DNA of 64,000 bases from Allorhizobium borbori (GCF_014196535.1 NZ_JACIDU010000004.1:62001-126000), one strand, 5' to 3'. Positions 45,047-56,006 are shown, numbered from the stretch's first letter. Notes: generated by a model from the sequence alone, not told the origin. Program-made: numbers and translations.

Positions 45047-47239
45047 ATGGATTCGGTACAGCAGGGCGTCGATACGGTTGAAACGGAGGCGGCCAAGGTC
45101 GTCGAGGATCTGCTGAACAGCCCGGAACGCTTTATCAACCGGGAGTTTTCATGGCTTCAGTTCAATCGTCGTGTGCTTGAGGAAACCCTGAATACGGCGC
45201 ATCCACTTTTGGAGCGCGTGCGCTTCCTCTCCATTTCCGCCACCAATCTCGATGAATTCTTCATGGTCCGCGTCGCCGGCCTCGAAGGTCAGGTGCGTCA
45301 GGGCGTGACGTTGAAGAGCCCCGATGGCAAAACGCCGGCAGAACAGCTCGACGACATTCTCAAGGAAATCGACAATCTGCAGATGGAGCAGCAGGCGTCC
45401 TTCGCCGTTCTCCAGCAATATCTGTCTCGCGAGGGCATCCTCATCGTGCGCCCGGCGGCATTGTCGCCGGAAGATCGCACCTGGCTCGAAAACGAATTCG
45501 AGGAATCGATCTTCCCGGTTCTGACGCCGCTCTCCATCGACCCGGCCCATCCGTTCCCTTTCATTCCCAATCTCGGCTTCTCGCTCGGCCTGCAGCTCAA
45601 GAGCCGCAAGTCGCAGGAGCCGATGACCGGTCTTCTGCGACTGCCGACGACGCTCGCCCGCTTCGTGCGCCTGCCCGATCACGAGGGCACGATCCGCTAC
45701 ATGACGCTGGAGGATGTGGTGGGTCTCTTCATCCATCGCCTCTATCCCGGTTATGAAGTCACCGGCTTCGGTACGTTCCGCATCATCCGCGACAGCGATA
45801 TCGAAGTGGAGGAAGAAGCCGAAGATCTGGTGCGGGTGTTCGAAACGGCCCTGAAGCGCCGCCGCCGTGGCTCGGTGATCCGCATCGAGGCCGATTCGGA
45901 AATGCCGCCGGCGCTGCGCCAGTTCGTCGTGCACGAGCTTGGCGTGCCGGAAAACCGCGTTGCGGTTCTGCCGGGCCTGCTGGCGCTCAACACGCTGTCC
46001 GAAATCACCAAGGCGCCGCGCGACGATCTGAAATTCGAGGCTTACAATGCCCGATTTCCCGAACGCGTCCGAGAACACGCCGGAGATTGCTTCGCCGCCA
46101 TCCGCGAAAAGGACATGGTGGTTCACCACCCCTATGAAAGCTTCGACATCGTCGTCCAGTTTCTTCTCCAGGCTGCGCGCGATCCTGACGTTCTGGCGAT
46201 AAAGCAGACGCTTTACCGCACTTCAAACGACAGCCCCATCGTGCGCGCGCTGATCGATGCCGCCGATGCCGGCAAGTCGGTGACGGCGCTGGTGGAGTTG
46301 AAGGCGCGCTTCGACGAGGAGGCCAATATCCGCTGGGCGCGCGATCTGGAACGCGCCGGCGTGCAGGTGGTGTTCGGCTTCATCGAACTCAAGACGCATG
46401 CCAAGATGTCGATGGTCGTGCGCCGGGAAGACGGCAAGCTGCGCACCTATTGCCACCTTGGCACCGGCAACTATCACCCGATCACGGCGAAGATTTACAC
46501 CGACCTGTCCTTCTTCACCTGCAATCCCAAGATTGGCCACGACATGGCCAATGTCTTCAACTTCATCACCGGCTATTCCGAGCCAGCGGAAAGCATGAAG
46601 CTGGCCATTTCGCCCTATACGCTGCGTCCGCGCATTCTCCGCCATATCGAGGAGGAGATTGCCCATGCCAAGGCCGGCCGTCCCGCGGCAATCTGGATGA
46701 AGATGAACTCGCTGGTCGATCCCGACATCATCGATGCGCTTTACCGCGCTTCGATTTCCGGCGTGGAAATCGATCTCGTCGTGCGCGGTATCTGCTGCCT
46801 GCGGCCGCAGGTGCCTGGTCTTTCGGAACGCATCCGCGTGAAATCCATCGTCGGGCGCTTCCTTGAACACAGCCGCATCTTCTGTTTCGGCAATGGTTAC
46901 GGCCTGCCGTCCGACAAGGCGCTCGTCTATATCGGCTCGGCCGACATGATGCCGCGCAACCTCGACCGCCGCGTCGAAACGCTGGTGCCGCTGCTCAATC
47001 CGACTGTGCATGAGCAGGTCCTCTCGCAGATCATGCTGGGCAACCTGATTGACAACCAGCAGAGCTACGAGATACTTGCCGACGGAACGTCCAGGCGCAT
47101 GGAGGTGCGCAAGGGCGAGGAACCGTTCAATGCGCAGCATTATTTCATGACCAATCCGAGCCTGTCGGGGCGTGGTGAGGCTTTGAAATCCAGTGCGCCG
47201 AAGCTCATCGCCGGCGTCTTGTCCGGCCGCAAGAACTGA
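45047..47239 (+). CDS. ppk: Polyphosphate kinase
   Basis: A 730-residue PPK1 that polymerises the ATP gamma-phosphate into polyphosphate. The N-terminal [18 protein letters not shown] and [15 protein letters not shown], the autophosphorylated His in [15 protein letters not shown] and the second His in [11 protein letters not shown] are present. I choose the ATG at 45047, after GGAGGACAAG, rather than one at 45023. ppx starts 11 bp after the stop, so synthesis and breakdown of polyphosphate are encoded together. Confidence 0.97.
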   Translation: MDSVQQGVDTVETEAAKVVEDLLNSPERFINREFSWLQFNRRVLEETLNTAHPLLERVRFLSISATNLDEFFMVRVAGLEGQVRQGVTLKSPDGKTPAEQLDDILKEIDNLQMEQQASFAVLQQYLSREGILIVRPAALSPEDRTWLENEFEESIFPVLTPLSIDPAHPFPFIPNLGFSLGLQLKSRKSQEPMTGLLRLPTTLARFVRLPDHEGTIRYMTLEDVVGLFIHRLYPGYEVTGFGTFRIIRDSDIEVEEEAEDLVRVFETALKRRRRGSVIRIEADSEMPPALRQFVVHELGVPENRVAVLPGLLALNTLSEITKAPRDDLKFEAYNARFPERVREHAGDCFAAIREKDMVVHHPYESFDIVVQFLLQAARDPDVLAIKQTLYRTSNDSPIVRALIDAADAGKSVTALVELKARFDEEANIRWARDLERAGVQVVFGFIELKTHAKMSMVVRREDGKLRTYCHLGTGNYHPITAKIYTDLSFFTCNPKIGHDMANVFNFITGYSEPAESMKLAISPYTLRPRILRHIEEEIAHAKAGRPAAIWMKMNSLVDPDIIDALYRASISGVEIDLVVRGICCLRPQVPGLSERIRVKSIVGRFLEHSRIFCFGNGYGLPSDKALVYIGSADMMPRNLDRRVETLVPLLNPTVHEQVLSQIMLGNLIDNQQSYEILADGTSRRMEVRKGEEPFNAQHYFMTNPSLSGRGEALKSSAPKLIAGVLSGRKN

Positions 47240-47250
47240 ACTGGATTTGC

Positions 47251-48771
47251 ATGGTCTTGAGTGAAGCGCAGGGGCGGCTGCCTGGCATTGCCCCTGTTTC
47301 CGTTATCGACATCGGATCGAACTCGGTTCGTCTCGTGATTTACGAGGGTTTGACGCGCGCGCCGGCCGTGCTCTTCAACGAAAAGGTCATGTGCGGGCTG
47401 GGCAAGGGGCTTGCAACGACCGGCAGCATGGATGCGGAAGCCGTATCCCGAGCACTTTCGGCCCTTGTGCGTTTCCGCGCGCTTTCCACGCAGGCCAAGG
47501 CCGGTTCGCTTTATGTGCTGGCGACCGCTGCTGCACGCGAAGCGCTGAACGGCCCCGCCTTCATCCATCAGGCCGAAACCATTCTCGGCGCGAAAATCCG
47601 CCTGCTGTCCGGTGAGGAAGAGGCACGCTATTCCGCCTTCGGTATTCTCTCCGGTTTCCATGCGCCGGATGGCATCGCTGGCGATTTGGGCGGTGGTTCG
47701 CTCGAACTGATCGATATTCGCGGCAAGAGTTTTTCTACCGGCATCACGTTGCCGCTCGGCGGCATACGGCTTTCCGAGCAGAGCGAGGGGTCGCTGCCCA
47801 AGGCGCGCAATTTCGCCCGTAAGCATATTCGCGCCCACCGGTTCCTGGAGGACGGGCAGGGGCGCACCTTCTATGCCGTGGGCGGCACCTGGCGCAACAT
47901 CGCCAAGCTGCACATGGAAATGACCAAGTACCCGCTGCACATGATGCAGGGTTACGAACTGGATTTCGACACGGTCCGCCTGTTCCTTGAGGACATTATC
48001 GGCAATCGCAACAGCAAGGACCCGTCCTGGGCGTCGATCTCCAAGAGCCGCCGCCAGCTTTTGCCTTTCGGCGCCATCGCCATGGCGGAAGTTCTGGATG
48101 CGATGCGCCCCGCACGCATCGCCTTCTCGGCGCAGGGCGTGCGCGAGGGCTATCTCTACACATTGCTTTCGGAAGCCGAACAGGAGAGCGATCCGCTGAT
48201 TGCCGCGGCCGATGAACTGGCCATCCTGCGTGCCCGGTCACCTGAGCACGCCCGCGAACTGGCCGATTGGTCAGGCCGCATGATGCCCTTCTTCGATATT
48301 CGCGAGACGGCGGAGGAAGAGCGCTACCGTCAGGCCGCTTGCCTGCTGGCCGATATAAGCTGGCGCGCGCATCCGGATTATCGTGGCCTTCAGGCCCTCA
48401 ACATCATCGCGCATTCCTCCTTCATCGGCATTACCCATCCCGGCCGCGCCTTCATCGCGCTGGCCAATTACTATCGTTACGAGGGGTTGGCCGACGATGG
48501 TGCCACGGGGCCGCTGGCGGCCATCGCTTCACCGCGTTTCATCGAACGCGCCAAGCTTCTGGGCGGCCTGTTGCGCGTGGTCTATCTGTTCTCGGCCTCG
48601 ATGCCGGGCGTGATCGACGCGCTGACCTTCCGCCGTTCCTCGACGTCGGATGTGGATCTGGAATTCGTCGTACCCGGTACCTGCCGCGCATTCGCCGGCG
48701 AACGGCTCGATGGCCGTTTGCAACAGTTGGGTCGCTTGACGGGCAAGCGGCTTGCCTTCCGCTACGAGTAA
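47251..48771 (+). CDS. ppx: Exopolyphosphatase
   Basis: A 506-residue member of the Ppx/GppA family in the actin-like ATPase fold. The phosphate loops IDIGSNSVRLVIYEG and DLGGGSLELID and a C-terminal HD-like region with SWRAHPDYRGLQALNIIAHSS are clear. It releases phosphate from the ends of polyphosphate and may also cleave pppGpp, an activity of this family not settled by sequence. It directly follows ppk. Confidence 0.95.
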   Translation: MVLSEAQGRLPGIAPVSVIDIGSNSVRLVIYEGLTRAPAVLFNEKVMCGLGKGLATTGSMDAEAVSRALSALVRFRALSTQAKAGSLYVLATAAAREALNGPAFIHQAETILGAKIRLLSGEEEARYSAFGILSGFHAPDGIAGDLGGGSLELIDIRGKSFSTGITLPLGGIRLSEQSEGSLPKARNFARKHIRAHRFLEDGQGRTFYAVGGTWRNIAKLHMEMTKYPLHMMQGYELDFDTVRLFLEDIIGNRNSKDPSWASISKSRRQLLPFGAIAMAEVLDAMRPARIAFSAQGVREGYLYTLLSEAEQESDPLIAAADELAILRARSPEHARELADWSGRMMPFFDIRETAEEERYRQAACLLADISWRAHPDYRGLQALNIIAHSSFIGITHPGRAFIALANYYRYEGLADDGATGPLAAIASPRFIERAKLLGGLLRVVYLFSASMPGVIDALTFRRSSTSDVDLEFVVPGTCRAFAGERLDGRLQQLGRLTGKRLAFRYE

Positions 48772-48803
48772 ACCGCTTCCGGCAAACGCGCAAAATGCGA
48801 GAC

Positions 48804-48843
48804 AGCGGACCATCGCCCTGAACGATGATCTGCTTTCGTCTTT
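48804..48843 (+). terminator. Imperfect hairpin after ppx
   Basis: AGCGGACCATCG (48804-48815) and CGATGATCTGCT (48823-48834) pair at 10 of 12 positions, allowing no gaps, and are followed by TTCGTCTTTC. It sits between convergent ppx and the diguanylate cyclase gene. Confidence 0.45.
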
Positions 48844-50243
48844 CAGGCCGGAACGCTTTTGTCCGGCAGCGCGCTGAAATCGACCGTCCGGTTCCGCCCG
48901 GTGGACTTGGCGTGGTAGAGCGCCTGATCGGCGTAGTGGATGAGGCGCTGATAGTCCGGATGGCCGTCATAGGTGGCGACACCGATGCTGACGGTTACGG
49001 AAATTGGCGGCTGATCCATAAGGTCGATCGGCTGTCTTTCGATCTCCTTGCGGATACGCTCGGCCAGCAGGCCCGCCCTGTGGGCGTCGAATTCGGCGCA
49101 CACGATCAGGAATTCCTCACCGCCATAACGGAACAGGAAGTCGCCGCTGCCGGTCATGCGACCAAGTGTCTGCGCCACCTGTTGCAGCGTGCGGTCGCCG
49201 GTGTCGTGGCCAAAGCGGTCGTTGATGGCCTTGAAGTGATCGATATCGAGCAGCAGGACCGAGAAGGTGATGCCCTTCGACCGCGCAAGGTTGATCTCGC
49301 GCCCGAGAACACTCGGCAGAAAGCGGCGGTTCAGAAGATGCGTGAGAGCATCGCTACCGGACTCCATGCGCACCATGTGATCGAAGAGGGCATCAAGCAG
49401 GTGCCTTGCCTGTTCGATCTCGGTCATCACCAGCCGTGTCGCGCGACGGATACCGACGGTATCCTCACGGGACAGCGAGTCCTCGATGGCTGGCAGATAC
49501 CGGCTGTCGATCGTTTCGAGACAGTTCCGGATTGCGTCGAGTTCCGAGGGGCCGGTGAAGATCGCCGGACCCTTGTGCCTGAGCCACAAGCCAAAGGGCG
49601 ATTGGCTGATGGGCGAGAGCGGTACGTCGATGCCGCCGATCATCACATCCTGTAACAGGCGGCTCGACCAGTCGGACAGGGCGGTGCGCTGATATTCGCG
49701 TTCCAGCGACATGTTCATCGTTGCCGCGTAGTTGCGGTAGGCTTCGTCGGTACGGGTAGCGGAATCATGCGACGAGGCATATTGCGCCGACATGATCTCC
49801 ATGGCCACGTCGATCAGGCCCATGGCCAGGATCGCGGACTCGAAACGTGCACGGTAGCGGCTTGGCTGCAGCAGAATGGCCTCCAGCACCACTTCCTTCA
49901 TGTGGCGGCTGGCGCGCAGCACAAGCTCGATGGGAATGGCAAGGCGCGCGTGCACGATGCCTATGTGTCGCTGCTCGGTCAGCAGGTTCGGTACATCGGC
50001 AACGTCGAGGCGAGTGAAAAGGTGGGTAATCCAGCGTTTGAAGGAACTGTGGAGCCGGGCATCGACCGCCTCATGGGTCACGAAGGCGACGGCCTTGTCA
50101 TCCTCAAGCAGGGTACGGTAAAATCGATCCGAGAAATCCGCTGCTCTCTGTTCCACCAGAACCGCCAGCAAGGCTGCTGCATCCGGTGAAACATTTCTCA
50201 AAAGGTGCTTCCACTGCTGTTCCATATGCCAATCGACCTGCAT
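48843..50243 (-). CDS. Globin-coupled (heme oxygen-sensor) diguanylate cyclase
   Basis: A 466-residue three-part protein. Residues 10-155 form a globin-coupled sensor; the proximal heme ligand is probably His98 in HIGIVHARLAIPIEL. Residues 155-285 are a helical middle domain resembling that of DosC (SPFGLWLRHKG). Residues 295-460 are a GGDEF domain with LLLDIDHFKAINDRFGH and active site GGEEF (374-378), so it should make cyclic di-GMP. The RxxD inhibitory site is GSGD (365-368), lacking the arginine. The start at 50243 has a weak ribosome site; an ATG six codons later is an alternative. Confidence 0.9.
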   Translation of the reverse strand: MQVDWHMEQQWKHLLRNVSPDAAALLAVLVEQRAADFSDRFYRTLLEDDKAVAFVTHEAVDARLHSSFKRWITHLFTRLDVADVPNLLTEQRHIGIVHARLAIPIELVLRASRHMKEVVLEAILLQPSRYRARFESAILAMGLIDVAMEIMSAQYASSHDSATRTDEAYRNYAATMNMSLEREYQRTALSDWSSRLLQDVMIGGIDVPLSPISQSPFGLWLRHKGPAIFTGPSELDAIRNCLETIDSRYLPAIEDSLSREDTVGIRRATRLVMTEIEQARHLLDALFDHMVRMESGSDALTHLLNRRFLPSVLGREINLARSKGITFSVLLLDIDHFKAINDRFGHDTGDRTLQQVAQTLGRMTGSGDFLFRYGGEEFLIVCAEFDAHRAGLLAERIRKEIERQPIDLMDQPPISVTVSIGVATYDGHPDYQRLIHYADQALYHAKSTGRNRTVDFSALPDKSVPA

Positions 50244-50424
50244 GGGGACGGACGCGGATACAATCCAGGACCATCATGGTGCCCGGATAACCTTATTCAT
50301 GCAGCGCGCCACTATCCGCCGGCGAATATGAAGCTATGCTGAATGAAAGCGCCTCGTTAAGTTCCCGCTTAAATTCTAAAGTTTACCGTAAACGCCAGGT
50401 GTCGGCATTGTAAAGGGTTTGCGC

Positions 50425-51450
50425 TCAATCCGCCTCTGTTTCGAGTGCAATGGTAGCGAAACTCGCTAGCCAGTGTTCCCCCATGTAATCGCCGCCGCTC
50501 ATGGTTGCGGGCAGGGCGGCGTCAAGGTGGCGCGCGCCGGCTGCGAACATGATCTGTCGGCGCGGGTCGTCTCCGGCCAGTGTTCGGGCCAGTGACCGCC
50601 AGCACCAGGCGCGGCTGAGGTTCAGCCCGTCCAGATGGGCGATCTTGCCATCGCTGCGATCCGAAACCACAGCCGGAGCAAAGACCGGGGCGGGAAGAGC
50701 GTCGGCGAGGCGCGGCAGGAAGCGGTCAAACCACGGCTGAAAATCGGCCTGCGGCAGAAGGCGGCGCATGCACTCGGCCTCGATCAGCGCCGGGGACAGG
50801 AAGTCGTCGCCCGACGGCTCACCCCAGGCGGGGCAATCCGCATCGGCGCCGTACCAGCGCAGCGCCGTTTCACGAAACAGTTCCAGCAGGGCCGTGTCGT
50901 CAGCGGTTTCCGCGTAGTCGGCGGCGAGGCGTAATGCAAAGGCTGTGTTGAAATGGGTCCCGACGCGCACGGGATAGGTGGCGAGCGGCAGGAAATCGCG
51001 AAAGCGCTGGACGAAGGTGTCCGTCAGTGGTTGCAGAGCAGCGGTCCAGCGTGTTTCGGGCAGAAGCCGCAATTCGGCGGCCAACTTCAGCAACCAGCCC
51101 CAGCCATAAGGCCGTTCATAGCCGCGCGCAGTGGGAGCGTTGAGATAGGCGCATTCACCCGCCACCTTTTCCGAAACCAGTTGCGTATCGAACAGGGCGC
51201 GAATATCGGCGGCCGTTTCCATTGCCGGAAAGCGCCGTAAAAGCCGGGCCAGCATCCAGTAGGCATGAACGCAGGAATGCCAGTCGTAACTGCCGTAGAA
51301 AACGGGATGCAGTTGCGCCGGCGTACGGGCATCCTCCGGACCGGCCAGCACATGGCCAGGCTTGTTGGGATATTCGCGCCGGACATGGCCAAGCGCGATC
51401 CGGCTGAAGCGGGTGGCTATGTCCTGCGTCAGGCCGGGCAGATCGCGCAT
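50425..51450 (-). CDS. DUF2891 family protein
   Basis: A 341-residue protein, starting MRDLPGLTQDIATRFSRIAL, with the family's HPVFYGSYDWHSCVHAYWML segment near residue 48 and a helical-repeat character throughout (probably an alpha/alpha toroid, by its resemblance to six-hairpin glycosidase-like folds). DUF2891 has no settled function. The start is 7 bp after the rnd stop, so the two are co-transcribed. No signal peptide is seen. Confidence 0.87.
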   Translation of the reverse strand: MRDLPGLTQDIATRFSRIALGHVRREYPNKPGHVLAGPEDARTPAQLHPVFYGSYDWHSCVHAYWMLARLLRRFPAMETAADIRALFDTQLVSEKVAGECAYLNAPTARGYERPYGWGWLLKLAAELRLLPETRWTAALQPLTDTFVQRFRDFLPLATYPVRVGTHFNTAFALRLAADYAETADDTALLELFRETALRWYGADADCPAWGEPSGDDFLSPALIEAECMRRLLPQADFQPWFDRFLPRLADALPAPVFAPAVVSDRSDGKIAHLDGLNLSRAWCWRSLARTLAGDDPRRQIMFAAGARHLDAALPATMSGGDYMGEHWLASFATIALETEAD

Positions 51451-51457
51451 GGCCGTC

Positions 51458-52603
51458 TCAGAACTCGACGGCTTCGACCTTGCGACCGACGAAGCGCAGG
51501 CCAATTTCGCCGGAGATCAGCTTCAACGCCTTGTCGCCGAAGAGATCGCGGCGCCAGCCGTGCAGGGCGGCCACTTCGGCATCCGCACCCTGCGCGGCAA
51601 TCTTGTCGAGATCGTCGCTGGAGGCGATGACCTTGGCGGCTACGCCTTCCTTTTCGGCGGTCAGTCGCAGCAGCACCTTGAGCAGTTCGGTGGCGGCCTG
51701 CGCGCCTTCCGGGGCATGGTTCTGCTTGGCCGGCTGCGGCATTTCCGTCTTGGGCAGGGTAAGCGCCGCATTGACGGCGCCAACGATGGCGGCGCCCGCA
51801 GACGAGCGCTCCCAGCCCTTCGGAATGGTGCGCAGGCGCGACAACGCCTCGGCATCGCGCGGCTGCTGCTGGGCGATCTCGAACAGCGCATCGTCCTTCA
51901 GCACCCGCGAACGCGGTACGTTCCGGCTGCGGGCCTCACGCTCGCGCCAGGCGGCGATGGAGCGCAGCACGGCCAGTTCCGGCGGCTTGCGCAGGCGCGA
52001 CTTGAGGCGCAGCCAGGCATCGTCGGGGTGAAGGTCGTAGGTCTCGCGGCTTTCCAGGATTGCCATTTCCTCGGTCAGCCACAGCGCCCGGCCATCGCGC
52101 TCCAGCTTGATCTTGAGCGACCGGTAGACGTCGCGCAGATGGGTGACATCCGCCAGCGCATAGTCGAGCTGCTTTTCGGAAAGCGGACGGCGGCTCCAGT
52201 CGGTGAAGCGCGACGACTTGTCGAGCTGGACGCCGGTGATCTTGCCGACGAGCTGGTCATAGGACACCGAATCGCCGAAGCCACAGACCATGGCCGCGAC
52301 CTGCGTGTCGAAGATCGGATGCGGAATAAGGCCGCCGAGATGGAAAATGATCTCGATATCCTGCCGCGCGGCGTGGAACACCTTCACCACATTGGTATCG
52401 GCCATCAGGTCGAAGAAAGGCTTGAGGCTGAGGCCGGAAGCAAGCGGGTCGATCAGCACTTCCAGGTCGGGGCTGGCAATCTGGATCAGGCAGAGTTCCG
52501 GCCAGAAGGTGGTTTCGCGCAGGAATTCGGTGTCGACGGTGACGAATGCGGATTTGGCAAGCGCGCGGCATGCTTCTTCGAGCTGGGCAGTCGTTTCAAT
52601 CAT
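51458..52603 (-). CDS. rnd: Ribonuclease D
   Basis: A 381-residue 3'-5' exoribonuclease that trims tRNA precursors. The DEDD residues are in VTVDTEFLRETTFWP, VFHAARQDIEI and the YALADVTHLRDVY segment, followed by an HRDC domain (VLRSIAAWREREARSRNVPR). It starts MIETTAQLEEACRALAKSAF and is followed by the DUF2891 gene. Confidence 0.96.
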   Translation of the reverse strand: MIETTAQLEEACRALAKSAFVTVDTEFLRETTFWPELCLIQIASPDLEVLIDPLASGLSLKPFFDLMADTNVVKVFHAARQDIEIIFHLGGLIPHPIFDTQVAAMVCGFGDSVSYDQLVGKITGVQLDKSSRFTDWSRRPLSEKQLDYALADVTHLRDVYRSLKIKLERDGRALWLTEEMAILESRETYDLHPDDAWLRLKSRLRKPPELAVLRSIAAWREREARSRNVPRSRVLKDDALFEIAQQQPRDAEALSRLRTIPKGWERSSAGAAIVGAVNAALTLPKTEMPQPAKQNHAPEGAQAATELLKVLLRLTAEKEGVAAKVIASSDDLDKIAAQGADAEVAALHGWRRDLFGDKALKLISGEIGLRFVGRKVEAVEF

Positions 52604-52696
52604 TTCGCTGAACTGGCTTTACTTGAAGGAAAAGGATTATTCTTCCTTCCCCTTTGAGGACGTGTTGTCAACACGTCCAGCCGCGAAAACGGACTG

Positions 52697-53938
52697 TCAT
52701 CGCGATTCCTTGTCATCTTCCGCCGGGGCTGCCAGACGGCTGAACCACGCGGATGTGCGCAGCAGCGCCCGGAAACGTTGCCGGCGTTCGCCGGCCGGCA
52801 CACCGGGCCGCGCCATCATGCGCCGTACCGTATAGGCCGTGAAACCGATCTGGATGATCGCGGTGTAGATGAAGAAAGAGCGGGGGCCGAAAATATCGAG
52901 CAGCATCGAGGCAAGCAGCGGCCCTGCCGTCGCTCCCATCGACCAGTAGAACAACAGGCCGGCGGAGACGAGCGCGTGCTGGCCCTCTCGGGCGAAATCA
53001 TTGCCATGGGCCGAACAGAGCGAATAAAGGGGCAGCGCAAAGGCGCCGAACAGGAAGACCCCGACAATGTTCAGCCAGGTATCCGTACCAGCGAAGAAGG
53101 CGAGGAAGAGGCTTGTCGCCGCCGCGCCCATGGTGGTGGCAAGGATGACCAGCCGCCGGTCGAGACGGTCCGAATAAAGGCCGAGCGGATATTGCAGCAC
53201 GACACCGCCGACGATGCCCGCGCTCATGAAGTTGGCGATGCCCGTCACGGACATGCCGATCTCGGTTGCATAAATCGGCCCGAGATTGCGGAAAGAGGCC
53301 ATGGACAGGCCGACGCAGATGACGCCGACGACGGCCAGCGGCGAGATGTTCCATACTGTCTTCAATTCGAAATGGATCGCTTCCGGTACCGAAGGAGCGG
53401 AGCGGTCGGCAAGCGCAATCGGCACGATGGAAAGCGTGATGGCGATGCAGATCAGGCTGAAGATCGTTGGTCCCTCGACGCCCACCGCCGGCACCAGATA
53501 TTGCACGGCGGTAACGGAGAAAAGGTCGACCAGACGATAGACCGAGAGTGTCCGTGCCCGGTTGGAATTCGTGACCATCGAGTTGATCCAGCTTTCGATG
53601 GCTGCAAAAAGGCTCGCTACACAGATGCCGATGACGAAGCGCATAGCGAACCAGAAGGGCGGCTCGATGACGAGCGACATGGCAAGCGAAGCGGCAGCCG
53701 TGATTGCAGCCATGGCGGCGAAGGTGCGGATGTGGCCGATGGCGCGCAGGATGCGGGCAACGTAGATGCAGCCGATCGCAAAGCCGATGGAATAGCCGGC
53801 GCCAATGGCACCGATCACCGAGGGGCTGAAGCCTTCGGCCCCGCCGCGCAGCGCGATATAGGTGCCCTGCAACCCGTTGCCGCCGATCAGAATGCCGGCG
53901 GTGGCGAGAAGCGGGATGAGCGGTCGGATGGAACTCAT
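52697..53938 (-). CDS. MFS transporter
   Basis: A 413-residue major-facilitator protein with about 12 helices in two halves. I choose the ATG at 53938 (MSSIRPLIPLLATAGILIGG), where the first helix begins, over an upstream codon at 54025. The YSDRLDRRLVI loop between helices resembles the MFS motif A of the second half. It looks like YcaD-type transporters; the substrate is unknown. It diverges from aspS and ends about 90 bp upstream of rnd. Confidence 0.88.
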   Translation of the reverse strand: MSSIRPLIPLLATAGILIGGNGLQGTYIALRGGAEGFSPSVIGAIGAGYSIGFAIGCIYVARILRAIGHIRTFAAMAAITAAASLAMSLVIEPPFWFAMRFVIGICVASLFAAIESWINSMVTNSNRARTLSVYRLVDLFSVTAVQYLVPAVGVEGPTIFSLICIAITLSIVPIALADRSAPSVPEAIHFELKTVWNISPLAVVGVICVGLSMASFRNLGPIYATEIGMSVTGIANFMSAGIVGGVVLQYPLGLYSDRLDRRLVILATTMGAAATSLFLAFFAGTDTWLNIVGVFLFGAFALPLYSLCSAHGNDFAREGQHALVSAGLLFYWSMGATAGPLLASMLLDIFGPRSFFIYTAIIQIGFTAYTVRRMMARPGVPAGERRQRFRALLRTSAWFSRLAAPAEDDKESR

Positions 53939-54156
53939 GCCGGGGCTTTCGATGCGGGTGGAATCAGGCTGCGAAATGGTCTGCACCGATTTGATAGCCA
54001 AGGCCTGCCCGCAAAGACAGCCCAAAACGGTCGTGGGACACCATGCGGCTTGACAAAGCGGCGTGTCCGTGCGCTTTTCCGCGCGGTTTTACCGCTGCGC
54101 CGCCGGCTGTTTCAGCCTGGCCCGCGCGCCCTTTTAAAAGTCCGGGATTGATTGAG

Positions 54157-55950
54157 ATGCATCGTTACCGCAGCCACACCTGTGCCGCCCTGAGCAAGTC
54201 CGAAGTGGGCGCCACCGTCCGTCTTTCGGGCTGGGTCCATCGCGTTCGCGACCATGGCGGCGTCCTGTTCATCGACCTTCGCGACCATTACGGCATCACC
54301 CAGGTCGTCGCCGACCCGGATAGCCCGGCCTTCAAGGTGGCCGAGACGGTTCGCGGCGAATGGGTCGTGCGCATCGACGGTCTGGTGAAGGCGCGTGCGC
54401 CGGAAACCATCAACGCCAACATGGCGACCGGCGAAATCGAACTTTACGCGCAGGAAATCGAGGTGCTCTCCGCCGCCAAGGAACTGCCGCTGCCGGTGTT
54501 CGGCGAGCCGGATTATCCGGAAGACGTGCGCCTCAAGTACCGCTTCCTCGACCTGCGCCGTGAAACGCTTCACCGCAACATCGTCAAGCGTACGCAGATC
54601 ATTTCGGCCATGCGCAAGGGCATGGGCGAGGCTGGCTTTGCCGAATACACCACGCCGATCCTGACGGCTTCCTCGCCGGAAGGCGCGCGTGACTTCCTTG
54701 TGCCGAGCCGTATTCATCCCGGCAAGTTCTTCGCCCTGCCGCAGGCGCCGCAGCAGTACAAGCAGCTTCTGATGGTGGCCGGTTTCGACCGCTACTTCCA
54801 GATCGCGCCGTGCTTCCGCGATGAAGACCCGCGCGCCGACCGCCTGCCGGGCGAGTTCTACCAGCTCGATGTGGAAATGAGCTTCGTGACCCAGGAAGAC
54901 ATCTGGGAAACGATGGAACCGATGATGACCGCCGTCTTCGAAGAGTTTGCCGAAGGCAAGCCGGTGACGAAGCAGTGGCCGCGCATTCCCTATGACGAAG
55001 CCATCCGCAAGTATGGTTCCGACAAGCCGGACCTGCGCAATCCCATCGTCATGGAAGCTGTCACCGACCATTTTGCCGGTTCGGGCTTCAAGGTGTTCGC
55101 CGGCATGATTGCCTCGAACCCGAAGGTCGAGATCTGGGCCATTCCGACCAAGACCGGCGGCAGCCGCGCCTTCTGCGACCGCATGAACGCCTGGGCCCAG
55201 TCGCAGGGTCAGCCGGGCCTCGGCTACATCTTCTGGAAGGAAGAAGAGGGCAAGGTTGCCGGCTCCGGCCCGCTTGCCAAGAACATCGGCGAAGAGCGCA
55301 CCGCAGCGATCGCGGCCCAGCTTGGTCTGGAAGCAGGTGACGCCTGCTTCTTCGTGGCGGGTGAACCTTCCAAGTTCTACAAGTTTGCAGGTGAGGCCCG
55401 CAACCGCGCCGCCGACGAACTGAACCTCATCGACCGCGACCGCTTTGAATGCTGCTGGATTGTCGATTTCCCGTTCTACGAATGGAACGAGGACGAAAAG
55501 AAGATCGACTTCGCCCACAACCCCTTCTCGATGCCGCAGGGCGGTCTGGAAGCGCTCCAGACGCAGGACCCGCTGTCGCTGAAGGCCTACCAGTATGACG
55601 CGGTCTGCAACGGCTTTGAAATCGCCTCGGGCTCGATCCGTAACCAGTCGCCGGAAACCATGGTCGCTGCCTTCGAGAAGGTCGGTCTGAGCCAGCAGGA
55701 CGTGGAAGAGCGCTTCGGCGGCCTCTACCGCGCCTTCCAGTATGGCGCGCCTCCGCACGGCGGCTGCGCTTTCGGCATCGACCGCGTGGTCATGCTGCTC
55801 GTCGGCGCCAAGAACCTGCGCGAAATCTCGCTGTTCCCGATGAACCAGCAGGCGCAGGATCTGTTGATGAACGCGCCGGCACCGGCATCGCCGACCCAGC
55901 TTCGCGAACTCGCGTTGCGTGTTGTGCTGGACCCGAAGAAGACGAACTGA
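54157..55950 (+). CDS. aspS: Aspartyl-tRNA synthetase
   Basis: A 597-residue bacterial-type AspRS with the OB-fold anticodon domain ([23 protein letters not shown]), class II motif 2 ([15 protein letters not shown]), the GAD insertion domain in the middle and motif 3 ([13 protein letters not shown]). The start is the ATG at 54157 ([12 protein letters not shown]); the ribosome site is weak. Alphaproteobacterial AspRS is often non-discriminating and also charges tRNA-Asn, which I cannot decide here. Confidence 0.96.
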   Translation: MHRYRSHTCAALSKSEVGATVRLSGWVHRVRDHGGVLFIDLRDHYGITQVVADPDSPAFKVAETVRGEWVVRIDGLVKARAPETINANMATGEIELYAQEIEVLSAAKELPLPVFGEPDYPEDVRLKYRFLDLRRETLHRNIVKRTQIISAMRKGMGEAGFAEYTTPILTASSPEGARDFLVPSRIHPGKFFALPQAPQQYKQLLMVAGFDRYFQIAPCFRDEDPRADRLPGEFYQLDVEMSFVTQEDIWETMEPMMTAVFEEFAEGKPVTKQWPRIPYDEAIRKYGSDKPDLRNPIVMEAVTDHFAGSGFKVFAGMIASNPKVEIWAIPTKTGGSRAFCDRMNAWAQSQGQPGLGYIFWKEEEGKVAGSGPLAKNIGEERTAAIAAQLGLEAGDACFFVAGEPSKFYKFAGEARNRAADELNLIDRDRFECCWIVDFPFYEWNEDEKKIDFAHNPFSMPQGGLEALQTQDPLSLKAYQYDAVCNGFEIASGSIRNQSPETMVAAFEKVGLSQQDVEERFGGLYRAFQYGAPPHGGCAFGIDRVVMLLVGAKNLREISLFPMNQQAQDLLMNAPAPASPTQLRELALRVVLDPKKTN

Positions 55951-55971
55951 GGTTCACACCTCCCGGAATGC

Positions 55972-56006
55972 GAAACGGCGGCCTTTCGGCCGCCGTTTCT
56001 GTTTTA
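55972..56006 (+). terminator. Rho-independent terminator of aspS
   Basis: GAAACGGCGGCC-TTTC-GGCCGCCGTTTC (55972-55999) is a perfect 12-bp stem followed by TGTTTTATT. The tail overlaps the stop codon of the convergent gene at 56004. Confidence 0.93.

Noticed and set aside
54112-55758. Minus-strand open frame of 548 residues antisense to aspS
   Set aside because: It lies almost entirely within aspS, whose class II motifs are intact, and has no independent features.
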